This document shows positions 39,977-47,464 of a stretch of DNA of 50,505 nucleotides, piece by piece. Every line of letters begins with the position of its first letter. Position 1 is the stretch's first letter. A program made the position numbers and the translations under genes. The stretch comes from an uncultured Bacteroidales bacterium (GTDB lineage: Bacteria; Bacteroidota; Bacteroidia; Bacteroidales; UBA932): the NCBI GenBank assembly GCA_947168065.1, contig CAMVKH010000009.1, forward strand, positions 1 through 50,505, given 5' to 3'. The notes under the pieces are model-generated. The model had not been told where the DNA came from, did no database searches, and worked only from the letters and a program-made list of their open reading frames with translations.

Positions 39977-40050
39977 GGTGCGGTAGTTCAGCTGGTTAGA
40001 ATGCCGGCCTGTCACGCCGGAGGTCGCGAGTTCGAGTCTCGTCCGCACCG
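39977..40050 (+). tRNA. tRNA-Asp (anticodon GTC)
   Basis: A 74-base cloverleaf: acceptor stem GGTGCGG / CCGCACC, anticodon stem CCGGC / GCCGG with loop CTGTCAC (GTC), T arm with GTTCGAGTC and discriminator base G. CCA is not encoded. The D loop has the AGCTGGTTAGA motif. Confidence 0.97.
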
Positions 40051-40054
40051 CTTA

Positions 40055-40088
40055 AATGCCTTGCAGAGCAATCTGCAGGGCATTTTTG
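40055..40088 (+). terminator. Rho-independent terminator after tRNA-Asp
   Basis: AATGCCTTGCAGA, loop GCAA, TCTGCAGGGCATT, a 13-bp stem with one TG pair, followed by TTTTG. It starts 4 bases after the tRNA. Confidence 0.9.
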
Positions 40089-40095
40089 TTTCATC

Positions 40096-40176
40096 GGCCA
40101 TAAAAACCCTATGATTTCATGGCCGGGGAACTGTTTTCATCGGGGTCGGCCATAAAAAAGGCAGGTTTTCATGGCT
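40096..40176. repeat. Two 29-bp imperfect palindromes in tandem
   Basis: GGCCATAAAA ... TTTCATGGCC at 40096-40124 and 40148-40176, with the same length and similar arms and a repeat period of 52 bases (about five helical turns). They lie between the tRNA-Asp terminator and the promoter at 40222. The rest of 40089-40305 shows no gene. They could be operators for the downstream operon or remnants of a mobile element. Confidence 0.6.
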
Positions 40177-40221
40177 CGCCCTTCAAATAACCAGCTTTTG
40201 GCGTTTCACGCATAATTTCCG

Positions 40222-40252
40222 TTGCTAGTGTGCAGGTCTTTTTGTACATTTG
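40222..40252 (+). promoter_or_regulatory. Promoter of the Tat-exported paralogue operon
   Basis: TTG (40222-40224), 20-base spacer, TACATTTG (40245-40252), fully consensus. It leaves a leader of about 48 bases before the ATG at 40306. Confidence 0.7.
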
Positions 40253-40305
40253 TCATTGACCGTTGTACTATCTGGTAAAACCCTCACGCCCACAACCCTA
40301 TCGTT

Positions 40306-41865
40306 ATGCAAAGACGCAAATTCCTGAAGACGGCCCTGGCGGCATCGGCTGCCGTGGGTCTTTCGCCTGTCCTGAAAGGCTGGGTGCCGGTCCACAACTG
40401 GACGGATTATGATTTCGGCCCGGGACCGGCGGTTCACGACCGCCTGTACCAGGGGCCGTTCGGCTGCTACGAGCCGGAGAACTTCTACGGCGGCTGGTGC
40501 TACCAGTCCACCCAACCCGGAAAGCAGCAGATCAACTGCATGGGTATGGGCCTGATCACGTATATCTCCGGCGATTTCGGCGCGCCTGTGGTGCCCGGAA
40601 AAACCCTGGAAGAAACCATCGACGGCTTGTTCCGCTTCCCGCTGGGAACCAAAGTGTACATCCGTCCCACCTGGCGGCACATCCAGAAACAGGAAGGGAA
40701 ACTGGAATTCGACGATTACTGGAAGATCACGATGGAAAAGTCGCTCCAGTATGGCAAGCGCGTGGGCATCCGGGTGATGCTCAACAATCCGGACATCCTG
40801 GAAAACGCGCTGCCCGACTTTGTTCTGAAAAAAGTGCCGCTGCACAAGCTGAAAGGTTCCTGGACCGGGGATCCTTCGCAGGTCCGATACCAGCACGAGC
40901 ATCTCCAGCCGGAATACAACGACTACCTGATCGGCTACTTCGAGGAAATGCAGAACCTGCTGGCCGAGAAGTACAACGGGGGTCCGGAGATCGAAATGGT
41001 GGACACCCATCATTTCGGCCTGTGGGGCGAGGGCCACGCCTGGCCGTACGACGGACATAATTTCCCCTCCCGGAAGGATGCGGAGGAAGCGCTCCTGAAG
41101 ATGTATGAAATCCAGCAGAAGGCCTGGACCAAGGTGCCGCTGGTGACCAATGTCCAGCCGGACTACAACCGGGTCGGCCATTCTTCGGTCATCGACCGGT
41201 CCGTCCGGGACGGGAACTGGCTGCGCCGGGATTCCATCCTCGTGCAGAACGAGTGCATCGACGCGCTGAGCAACCGTCCGGCCTGGGTGGCGAATTTCTG
41301 CGAAGGCGCCATGAGTTCCGGTAACGGGACCGACTACCCGGTCGATGCGAACGGCTTCTCCCGGGGCGAGGTCATCATCTCCCATGTGAAGGATCTGAAA
41401 GCGAACTACTACTCCCTCTGGACCTTCCACGCCATCAATCCCGACAATCTCTGGGCCTACTACAGGCGGTTCCCCGATGCGCTGGACGATCTGAACCGTT
41501 GCATCGGCTTCCGGGTACGCCCGTCGTGGATCTGGCGCTCCTCCGACGGAGAGGGCCACGAGAACCTGATATTCGGCATGGTCAACGACGGTATCGCCGG
41601 CGTACCCGGCGTCCTTCGCCTGACCGTGTTCACTGACGACGGTAGCGTGGAGACAGGCGGCTGCCTGGATGCCGGCTTCCCGCATCCGAAGGGCATCCGG
41701 GAAGCGATGATCACCCTTCCCAAGGGTGTTTCCGCCGACAGCGGCCGGTTGAAACTCAAGGCCGAAATTGAAGTCAAGGGCGTCCGTTATCCGGTGCCCA
41801 TCGCCGCGGCTCACGGGGTCAACCCCGACGGGTCCCTCAACATCATCAGAAACGTGAACGGATAA
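40306..41865 (+). CDS. Tat-exported glycosidase-like protein, paralogue 1
   Basis: 519 residues. A twin-arginine signal (RRKFLK, Arg3-Arg4) opens the protein. The body looks like a TIM-barrel glycosidase: LFRFPLGTKVYIRPTWRHI (residues 108-126), DYWKITMEKS, VDTHHFGLWGEGHAWP (with Glu242) and VPLVTNVQPD, then a beta-rich C-terminal part. A Glu in a WGEGH context in the barrel could be catalytic, but I recognise no known GH family with certainty. It shares its closely related neighbour's promoter, and its stop overlaps that gene's start (TAATG). Substrate unknown. Confidence 0.7.
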   Translation: MQRRKFLKTALAASAAVGLSPVLKGWVPVHNWTDYDFGPGPAVHDRLYQGPFGCYEPENFYGGWCYQSTQPGKQQINCMGMGLITYISGDFGAPVVPGKTLEETIDGLFRFPLGTKVYIRPTWRHIQKQEGKLEFDDYWKITMEKSLQYGKRVGIRVMLNNPDILENALPDFVLKKVPLHKLKGSWTGDPSQVRYQHEHLQPEYNDYLIGYFEEMQNLLAEKYNGGPEIEMVDTHHFGLWGEGHAWPYDGHNFPSRKDAEEALLKMYEIQQKAWTKVPLVTNVQPDYNRVGHSSVIDRSVRDGNWLRRDSILVQNECIDALSNRPAWVANFCEGAMSSGNGTDYPVDANGFSRGEVIISHVKDLKANYYSLWTFHAINPDNLWAYYRRFPDALDDLNRCIGFRVRPSWIWRSSDGEGHENLIFGMVNDGIAGVPGVLRLTVFTDDGSVETGGCLDAGFPHPKGIREAMITLPKGVSADSGRLKLKAEIEVKGVRYPVPIAAAHGVNPDGSLNIIRNVNG

Positions 41866-43427
41866 TGAAACGCAGGGATTTCATCAAGACCGGCCTGGTG
41901 GCGGGAGCCGCCGTCGGTCTCGCGCCCGGCCTGAAGGCCTGGGTGCCGCAGCATAACTGGCACAAGTACGATTTCGGCCCGGGGCCGGCGGTCCGCGACC
42001 GGCTCTACCAGGGCCCCTTCCCCTCTTACGCTCCGGAAGACTTCTTCGGAGAAGAGCCCGAAGTGGTTCAGTACACAATGCCCGGCAAACAGCTGCTCAA
42101 TGCTTTCGGCATGGGCATGACCACCTATATTTCAGGAGATTACGGCGCGCCCCACGTGCCCGGCGAATCGCTGGAGACGACCATCGACAAACTGTTCCGT
42201 TTCCCGCTGGGAACCAAGGTCCATATCCGCCCGAACTGGCGCCATATCCAGAAGAAGGCGGGTAAACTGGATTTCGACGACTACTGGAAAATTACGATAG
42301 ACAAAGCGGCCCAATATGGGAAGCGGGTCTGCTTCCGGGTGATGCTCAGCAATCCGGACACGCTCGAGAACGCGCTGCCCGACTTCGTCCTGAAGAAAGT
42401 CCCGCTCGACCACTTGAAGGGAGAATGGAAGGGCGACCCTTCCCAGCCCCGGTTCCAGCACGACCACTTTCAGCCGCGCTACAACGAGTACCTGATCGGG
42501 TATTTCGAGGAGATGCAGCACCTGATGGCCGACCGCTACAACGGCAGCCCGCTCATCGAGTTCGTGGACACGCACATGTTCGGCTTCTGGGGCGAAGGGC
42601 ACGCCTGGCCGTATGAGGGGCACAACTTCCCGAACCGCAAGGCGGCGGAAGATACTTTCCTGCGGCTTTACGAGATCCAGCAGGCCGCGTGGACCAAGGT
42701 TCCGCTGGTGACCAATGTCCAGCCCGACCACAGCGGCGTGGGCAATTCCGCCCTCGTGGACCGTTCGGTCCGCGACCACAACTGGCTGCGCCGCGACACG
42801 ATCCTCGTGGACAGCGAAAGCATCGAGCAGTTGTGCAACCGTCCCGCCTGGACGGCGGCCTTCGTGGAGTGCGCCATGACCCGCGGCGATGCCTCCACCA
42901 TCCGTCTGGATCCGTACGGCCGCCCCACGGGAGACGACGTGATCCTCCACGCCAAGGATGCAGGAGCCAACTACTATTCCCTCTGGAGCTTCCACAGCAT
43001 CTGTGCGGAAAACCTGGAAGCGTATTACCGCAAGTATCCTGAAGCCCTGGATGACCTGGCCAGCTGCATCGGCTATCGCGTACGCCCGTCCTTCATCTGG
43101 CACGGCAAGGACAAGGAAGACCTGGATTTCCTGATCATCGGCATGACCAACGACGGCATCGCCGGCGTACCCGGCGTGCTGCGGCTGACCCTCTTCACCG
43201 AAGATGGGGAAGTCCACGTGAGCGGCTGTCTCGACGCAGGTTACCCTGATGTAGAAGGCGTCCGTTCCGGCATGATGTACCTGCCGAAAGGATTCGACTG
43301 GAACAGCGGCCGGCTCCGTCTCAAAGCGGAGTTGGAAGTCAAGGGTGTCCTCTACCCGGTTCCTTTCGCCGTGGCCGATCCGCTCAATCCGGACGGCTCG
43401 CTGACCATCAAGAAAAATAATCGCTAA
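41865..43427 (+). CDS. Tat-exported glycosidase-like protein, paralogue 2
   Basis: 520 residues, clearly a tandem duplicate of the gene before it (about two thirds identical by eye, strongest in residues 90-345). Tat signal RRDFIK at 3-8. The same motifs occur: FRFPLGTKVHIRPNWRHI, DTHMFGFWGEGHAWP and VPLVTNVQPD. The two differ at the N-terminus of the mature protein (paralogue 1 has YGGWCYQ, paralogue 2 FGEEPEVVQ), so they may differ in substrate. The start overlaps the previous stop by one base; the phosphatase follows 11 bases later. Confidence 0.7.
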   Translation: MKRRDFIKTGLVAGAAVGLAPGLKAWVPQHNWHKYDFGPGPAVRDRLYQGPFPSYAPEDFFGEEPEVVQYTMPGKQLLNAFGMGMTTYISGDYGAPHVPGESLETTIDKLFRFPLGTKVHIRPNWRHIQKKAGKLDFDDYWKITIDKAAQYGKRVCFRVMLSNPDTLENALPDFVLKKVPLDHLKGEWKGDPSQPRFQHDHFQPRYNEYLIGYFEEMQHLMADRYNGSPLIEFVDTHMFGFWGEGHAWPYEGHNFPNRKAAEDTFLRLYEIQQAAWTKVPLVTNVQPDHSGVGNSALVDRSVRDHNWLRRDTILVDSESIEQLCNRPAWTAAFVECAMTRGDASTIRLDPYGRPTGDDVILHAKDAGANYYSLWSFHSICAENLEAYYRKYPEALDDLASCIGYRVRPSFIWHGKDKEDLDFLIIGMTNDGIAGVPGVLRLTLFTEDGEVHVSGCLDAGYPDVEGVRSGMMYLPKGFDWNSGRLRLKAELEVKGVLYPVPFAVADPLNPDGSLTIKKNNR

Positions 43428-43438
43428 GTCATACGAAC

Positions 43439-44731
43439 ATGAATACCTCCATCCGCAAATTGTTCCTCTGCCTGCTTCTCGCGCTGGTGCCGGGGATGTT
43501 GCTCTTCGCCCAGGAAGACCATCAGTGGGCCAAACAAGATGTTCTCTCAGAGCCTTCCCGCTGGGGCGGGACCTTCGGCGTATATCCCGAGGGACAGCCC
43601 CTTCCGCCCCGTCCTCCGAAAGGATACAAACCTTTCTATATCAGCCACATGGGACGACACGGCTCCCGCTTTGTCGATGGATCGCAATTCTATCCGAAGA
43701 TGTATTCGATCTGGAAGACGGCCGATGAGAAGGGACTGCTGACCCCGGAAGGAAAGAAGTTTTTCGAGGCTTATGCCGAGGTCTATCCCAAAATGCTCTA
43801 TCACGAAGGGATCCTGACCCTCAAGGGCCAGCGGCAGCACCGGCAGATTGCCAGCCAGATCTACCGGAACTACCCGGAGATCTTCAAGGGAAAGACCAAC
43901 CTGGTGGCCCTCTCCACAGAGTCTTCGCGCGTAATCGTGAGCATGCTCTGCTGCCTGGACGAACTCTCCGACCTGGACCGCGACCTCACCATCCAGGTGG
44001 ATTATGGCCGCCCCTACTATGCCATGCTCATTCCGGAGAGCCATTCCAACCCGAACTACAAGGCCATGGAACCCTTTACCGAAGAAGCCCGGGCCCGGTA
44101 CGAGCAATTTGCCAAGGCTGTCTTCGATGAAGAAGGCGTGATCGGGCGCTGGTTTACTTCGACCGAGGGCATCGGGATCGACGATTCCTTCATGTACGAC
44201 ATGATGCAGCTGGTGTCTGACAGCGAGAACCTCGATTTCCCTGTCCCTGCTGCCCTCACGGAAGTATTTACGCCTGAAGAACGCTATGCGATCTGGCGGG
44301 TCCAGAACTACAGCGACTATATGTATACGGGCGTGGCGCCCGGCGTGGACCGCCGCCGCTTCCTGGAGATGTCCGTCGCGGCGAAGGATATCATCGACCG
44401 CTTCGAAGAGGACCTCTCGAACGGTGTCTCCATCCGGATGCGATTCTCACACGACACGGCCCTGGCGCCCCTGATCTCCTACCTCGGCGTAAACGGGATG
44501 GACGCAATGATCTCCGACCCCTACGACGTGGAAAAGGTCTGGCGGAGCTATGACATCCCGATGGCCTGCAACTTCCAGCTGGTGTTCTTCCGCAGCAAAA
44601 AAGCGCCGGACGAGATTCTGGTCCAGGCGCTTCTCAACGGTTTCTGCGCTTCGCTGCCGCTTCCCGAAGCAGCCCCCGGCTTCTACCGCTGGAGCGATTT
44701 CAAGGCAAAATTCAACAAACTGGCCATTTAG
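43439..44731 (+). CDS. Secreted histidine-type phosphatase (histidine acid phosphatase clan)
   Basis: 430 residues with a signal peptide (cleavage about after LLFA, residue 24). The catalytic RHG motif is Arg73-His74-Gly75 in SHMGRHGSRF, and the proton donor is in RFSHDTALAPLISYLG (His-Asp). Branch-2 histidine phosphatases include phytases and multiple inositol polyphosphate phosphatases. Being in one operon with two exported glycosidase-like proteins suggests that the three process a phosphorylated or sugar substrate taken from the environment; this is inference. Confidence 0.85.
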   Translation: MNTSIRKLFLCLLLALVPGMLLFAQEDHQWAKQDVLSEPSRWGGTFGVYPEGQPLPPRPPKGYKPFYISHMGRHGSRFVDGSQFYPKMYSIWKTADEKGLLTPEGKKFFEAYAEVYPKMLYHEGILTLKGQRQHRQIASQIYRNYPEIFKGKTNLVALSTESSRVIVSMLCCLDELSDLDRDLTIQVDYGRPYYAMLIPESHSNPNYKAMEPFTEEARARYEQFAKAVFDEEGVIGRWFTSTEGIGIDDSFMYDMMQLVSDSENLDFPVPAALTEVFTPEERYAIWRVQNYSDYMYTGVAPGVDRRRFLEMSVAAKDIIDRFEEDLSNGVSIRMRFSHDTALAPLISYLGVNGMDAMISDPYDVEKVWRSYDIPMACNFQLVFFRSKKAPDEILVQALLNGFCASLPLPEAAPGFYRWSDFKAKFNKLAI

Positions 44732-44738
44732 CGGAGCT

Positions 44739-44885
44739 ATGAAAAGATTGCTGACAACCCTCCTGACCATCTTGCTTGCCGGAACGATGTCCCGATCGAC
44801 AGGGTCCCCCGCTTTACCCGGAAATAAGTGTAAAGATTCTTTACAGGGTGTAAGGAGTCTTTACGGTTTACACGCGAGAGGGTAA
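44739..44885 (+). CDS. Short reading frame with signal peptide, possibly a gene remnant
   Basis: 48 codons: MKRLLTTLLTILLAGTMS, a good signal peptide, then a short Ser/Gly/Lys-rich stretch that runs through the TGTAAAG dyads. The tail is not like a mature protein. Likely either a signal-peptide fragment of a deleted gene or a chance frame, 7 bases after the phosphatase stop. Confidence 0.3.
   Translation: MKRLLTTLLTILLAGTMSRSTGSPALPGNKCKDSLQGVRSLYGLHARG
44829..44873. promoter_or_regulatory. Tandem TGTAAAG dyads, candidate enhancer of the regulator gene
   Basis: TGTAAAG-ATT-CTTTACA (44829-44845, perfect dyad) and TGTAAGG-AGT-CTTTACG (44849-44865) are spaced exactly 20 bp apart, two helical turns, followed by the half-site GTTTACAC. 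Similar sites occur at 47305-47349. They lie about 56 bp upstream of a sigma-54-like promoter. The likely binder is the NtrC-type regulator encoded downstream. Confidence 0.55.
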
Positions 44886-44920
44886 AACATAAACAACTGT
44901 ATTATTGATACTTGCGAATT

Positions 44921-44936
44921 TGGAACGGCTTTTGAT
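44921..44936 (+). promoter_or_regulatory. Sigma-54-like promoter of the regulator gene
   Basis: TGGAACGGCTTTTGAT compares with the sigma-54 consensus TGGCACGnnnnTTGCW: the GG and TTG are kept, with A for C at the fourth position and A for C in the -12 GC. The regulator ATG is 31 bases downstream. No TAnnTTTG box is present in this gap. Confidence 0.45.
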
Positions 44937-44966
44937 TTCCGTGCGGGCGAAAAAAATGATTTGACA

Positions 44967-46415
44967 ATGGCTTCAAAAGTTGGAAAAATACTGGTCGTAG
45001 ATGACAATCTGGGGATCCGGCGGACGCTGGAGATCCTCCTGCCGGTGCATTTTGCCCAGGTCAAGACGATTCCTTCGCCCGCGACCTTGGTCTCGTCGCT
45101 CGATCAGTTCCGGCCGGACGTGGTGCTGCTGGACATGAACTTCAATACTTCGGTCAACACCGGCAACGAAGGCTTGTACTGGGCGGGAGAAATCAAGAAA
45201 ATGGTGCCGGAAGTCGAAGTGGTACTGTTCACCGCCTACGCCGACATCCAGTTGGCCGTGGAGGGAATGAAGCGCGGCGCATTCGATTTCATCGTAAAGC
45301 CCTGGAACAACGACAAACTCATCGAGGTGCTCACCGCAGCCCGCGACAAGGCCCGCAAGGCGCTGGGCAGGGATGCCCGGTCAAAGCCGGGCACCGCAGG
45401 CACCGCGGGCGTCAATCCCGACTCGACCGGAAATCTTATGTACTGGGGTTCTTCCAAACCTATGACCGCCATCCGCAAGACCCTCGAAAAGATCGCACCG
45501 ACCGACGCCACGGTGCTCATTACCGGGGAGAACGGTACCGGCAAGGATGTATTGGCACGGGAGATCCACGCCCACAGCCTCCGAAGCGAAAAACCGATGG
45601 TGGCGGTGGATGCCGGGGCCATTACGGAAACGCTCTTCGAGAGCGAACTCTTCGGACACGTGAAAGGCGCTTTCACGGATGCGCATACCGACCACGTGGG
45701 CAAGTTCGAGCAGGCCGACGGCGGCACGCTCTTCCTCGATGAGATCGGCAACATTCCCCTGCACTTGCAGGCCAAACTGCTGCGGGTGATCCAGAACCGC
45801 AGCGTGGTGCGTGTGGGCGGCTCACAGGCCATTCCGGTCAATATCCGCCTGATTTGCGCCACCAACATGGATCTGGGTGCGATGGTCCGCGAAGGCCGGT
45901 TCCGGGAAGACCTGTACTACCGCATCAATACCGTACACATCGCCCTTCCCCCGCTTCGGGAGCGCAGGGAAGATATCGCTCCGCTCTCGCAGATGTTCCT
46001 GGAGCGCTTCGCCGAGAAATATCATCGTCCGTTGACCGGCATGACGCCGGAGGCGGCGCAACTGCTGACCGAGGGTTACTGGAGCGGCAACATCCGCGAA
46101 CTGCAGAACTGCCTCGAGAAGGCGGTCATCCTGTCGGACGGCCGCGAACTGACGGCAAAAGACCTCCAACGGGATGCTGGAACCAAGTCCGGAGCGCCGG
46201 GTGCAACGCCTTCCGGCATTTCGGGCTTGACCCGGACCCGGGCGCAGCAAGAGGTGCGACCGGAGGGAGCAAATCTCCTCCGTGACGAGGCCGAAGAGGA
46301 ACGCCGCGTCCGCGAGGCGATGGAAAGCACCGGCGGCAACATCTCCGCTGCAGCCAAGCTGCTGGGCGTAAGCCGCCCTACGTTATACGCAAAACTGAAG
46401 AAGTACGGCCTATGA
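44967..46415 (+). CDS. NtrC-family response regulator (sigma-54-dependent activator)
   Basis: 482 residues. Receiver domain 1-125 with Asp12/Asp13, phospho-acceptor Asp56 (VVLLDMNFN) and Lys111; AAA+ domain about 157-390 with Walker A GENGTGKD (187-194), the sigma-54 contact loop GAFTDA (234-239) and LFLDEIGN; C-terminal Fis-type helix-turn-helix (ISAAAKLLGVSRPTLYAKLKKYGL). When phosphorylated it should bind enhancer DNA and open sigma-54 promoters. The linkers at about 133-152 and 405-430 are encoded by GC-rich palindromic repeats. The ATG at 44967 is preceded by an in-frame TTG. The stop overlaps the kinase start (ATGA). Confidence 0.93.
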   Translation: MASKVGKILVVDDNLGIRRTLEILLPVHFAQVKTIPSPATLVSSLDQFRPDVVLLDMNFNTSVNTGNEGLYWAGEIKKMVPEVEVVLFTAYADIQLAVEGMKRGAFDFIVKPWNNDKLIEVLTAARDKARKALGRDARSKPGTAGTAGVNPDSTGNLMYWGSSKPMTAIRKTLEKIAPTDATVLITGENGTGKDVLAREIHAHSLRSEKPMVAVDAGAITETLFESELFGHVKGAFTDAHTDHVGKFEQADGGTLFLDEIGNIPLHLQAKLLRVIQNRSVVRVGGSQAIPVNIRLICATNMDLGAMVREGRFREDLYYRINTVHIALPPLRERREDIAPLSQMFLERFAEKYHRPLTGMTPEAAQLLTEGYWSGNIRELQNCLEKAVILSDGRELTAKDLQRDAGTKSGAPGATPSGISGLTRTRAQQEVRPEGANLLRDEAEEERRVREAMESTGGNISAAAKLLGVSRPTLYAKLKKYGL

Positions 46416-47293
46416 CCTTCACCCTCTGGCATATCGTGGGAGCCTGCGTCATCGTCGCCATCGTGGCGGCGGTGATTGCCATCCTCCGGACACGCCAGAA
46501 AGACATCAAAAAGGTGGCCTATATGATGGATGCGATGGAAGACGGAGAACTCAATTTCCGCTTCCGGGATAAGAACAAGTTCAACCGCACGCTGAACCGG
46601 ATCCGCACCATCTTCGAAAAGCAGCGCCAGGCACACGAGCAGGATTCCTGGACGAAACTCATCCGCGTGCTGACGCACGAGATTATGAATACCGTCTCCC
46701 CCATCGCCTCGCTCTCCGATGCGATGGCCAAGTCGGTCGATGAGCAGGGTCACAGCGAACTGGACATCAAGGCCGGACTCGAGACCATCTCCGATTCCTC
46801 CAAGAACCTGATCGACTTCGTGCAGACCTACCGCCAACTGTCCGGTGTGGCAAAGCCCATCCGCAAGGCGCTGGACCTGCAGGAGTTGATGGACAGTGTC
46901 ATCAGCCTCAACAGCGAATTCGCCGCCTCCTGCGGCGCCGGATGCGTCTATCGGCCGGAAGAGCCCGACCTGATGATCTATGCCGACGAGGGCCAGATTT
47001 CCCAGATCCTGATCAATCTGATCAAGAACGCCCTGCAGGCCGGAGCAAAGCACATTGACATCAGTGCCCGGATGGGCAAGGACGACGACGTCATCATCCA
47101 GATTGCCAACGACGGCGAACCCATTCCCGCCTCCGCGCAGGAACAGATCTTCATCCCCTTCTTCACGACGAAACAAGAAGGTTCCGGCATCGGCCTTTCG
47201 CTGGCCCGCCAGATCATGCGGCAGCACAACGGCAGCATCGACCTGGTCCGCAGCGACGATCGGCAGACCGTCTTTGAACTCCGGTTCCGCTAG
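46412..47293 (+). CDS. Sensor histidine kinase, cognate partner of the regulator
   Basis: 293 residues, one N-terminal membrane helix (about 8-26) with almost no periplasmic part, then a linker and the kinase core. The phospho-acceptor is His89 in RVLTHEIMNTVSP; the ATP-binding domain has QILINLIKNALQAG (N box) and GSGIGLSLARQI (G box). No sensor domain is visible, so it probably reads a signal within the membrane or through partners such as the efflux pump. The 4-base overlap with the regulator gene supports pairing. Confidence 0.92.
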   Translation: MTFTLWHIVGACVIVAIVAAVIAILRTRQKDIKKVAYMMDAMEDGELNFRFRDKNKFNRTLNRIRTIFEKQRQAHEQDSWTKLIRVLTHEIMNTVSPIASLSDAMAKSVDEQGHSELDIKAGLETISDSSKNLIDFVQTYRQLSGVAKPIRKALDLQELMDSVISLNSEFAASCGAGCVYRPEEPDLMIYADEGQISQILINLIKNALQAGAKHIDISARMGKDDDVIIQIANDGEPIPASAQEQIFIPFFTTKQEGSGIGLSLARQIMRQHNGSIDLVRSDDRQTVFELRFR

Positions 47294-47304
47294 GGACGGA
47301 AAAC

Positions 47305-47357
47305 TGTAAAGTGTAAAGCCGAAAGTGTAAAGCATTGTAAAGCTTTACACTTTTTTT
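47305..47357. promoter_or_regulatory. TGTAAAG cluster upstream of tolC; also a possible terminator
   Basis: TGTAAAG occurs at 47305, 47312, 47326 and 47336, the last abutting CTTTACA (47343-47349). The block AAGTGTAAAGC ... GCTTTACACTT followed by seven T is also a good terminator for the kinase gene. Its end lies about 59 bp upstream of the sigma-54-like element at 47408, the same distance as upstream of the regulator gene. Confidence 0.5.
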
Positions 47358-47407
47358 ATCGGGCGGTCGAAATTGTTTCTATCTCTATATCAGCGCGTTA
47401 AATCTTT

Positions 47408-47423
47408 TGGCATGGCGGATGTA
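47408..47423 (+). promoter_or_regulatory. Sigma-54-like promoter of the efflux operon
   Basis: TGGCATGGCGGATGTA against TGGCACGnnnnTTGCW: the -24 part fits well (TGGCA), the -12 part is weak (ATGTA). A second dyad TGTACG-TATTCG-CGTACA follows at 47420-47437. The start codon is at 47465. Confidence 0.4.
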
Positions 47424-47464
47424 CGTATTCGCGTACAGAATTATCGATCATAAGGAGAAACACG

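Noticed and set aside
39977..40305. Phage or integrative element attached at tRNA-Asp
   Set aside because: No integrase and no repeat of the tRNA 3' end within the window; only the two 29-bp palindromes are present.
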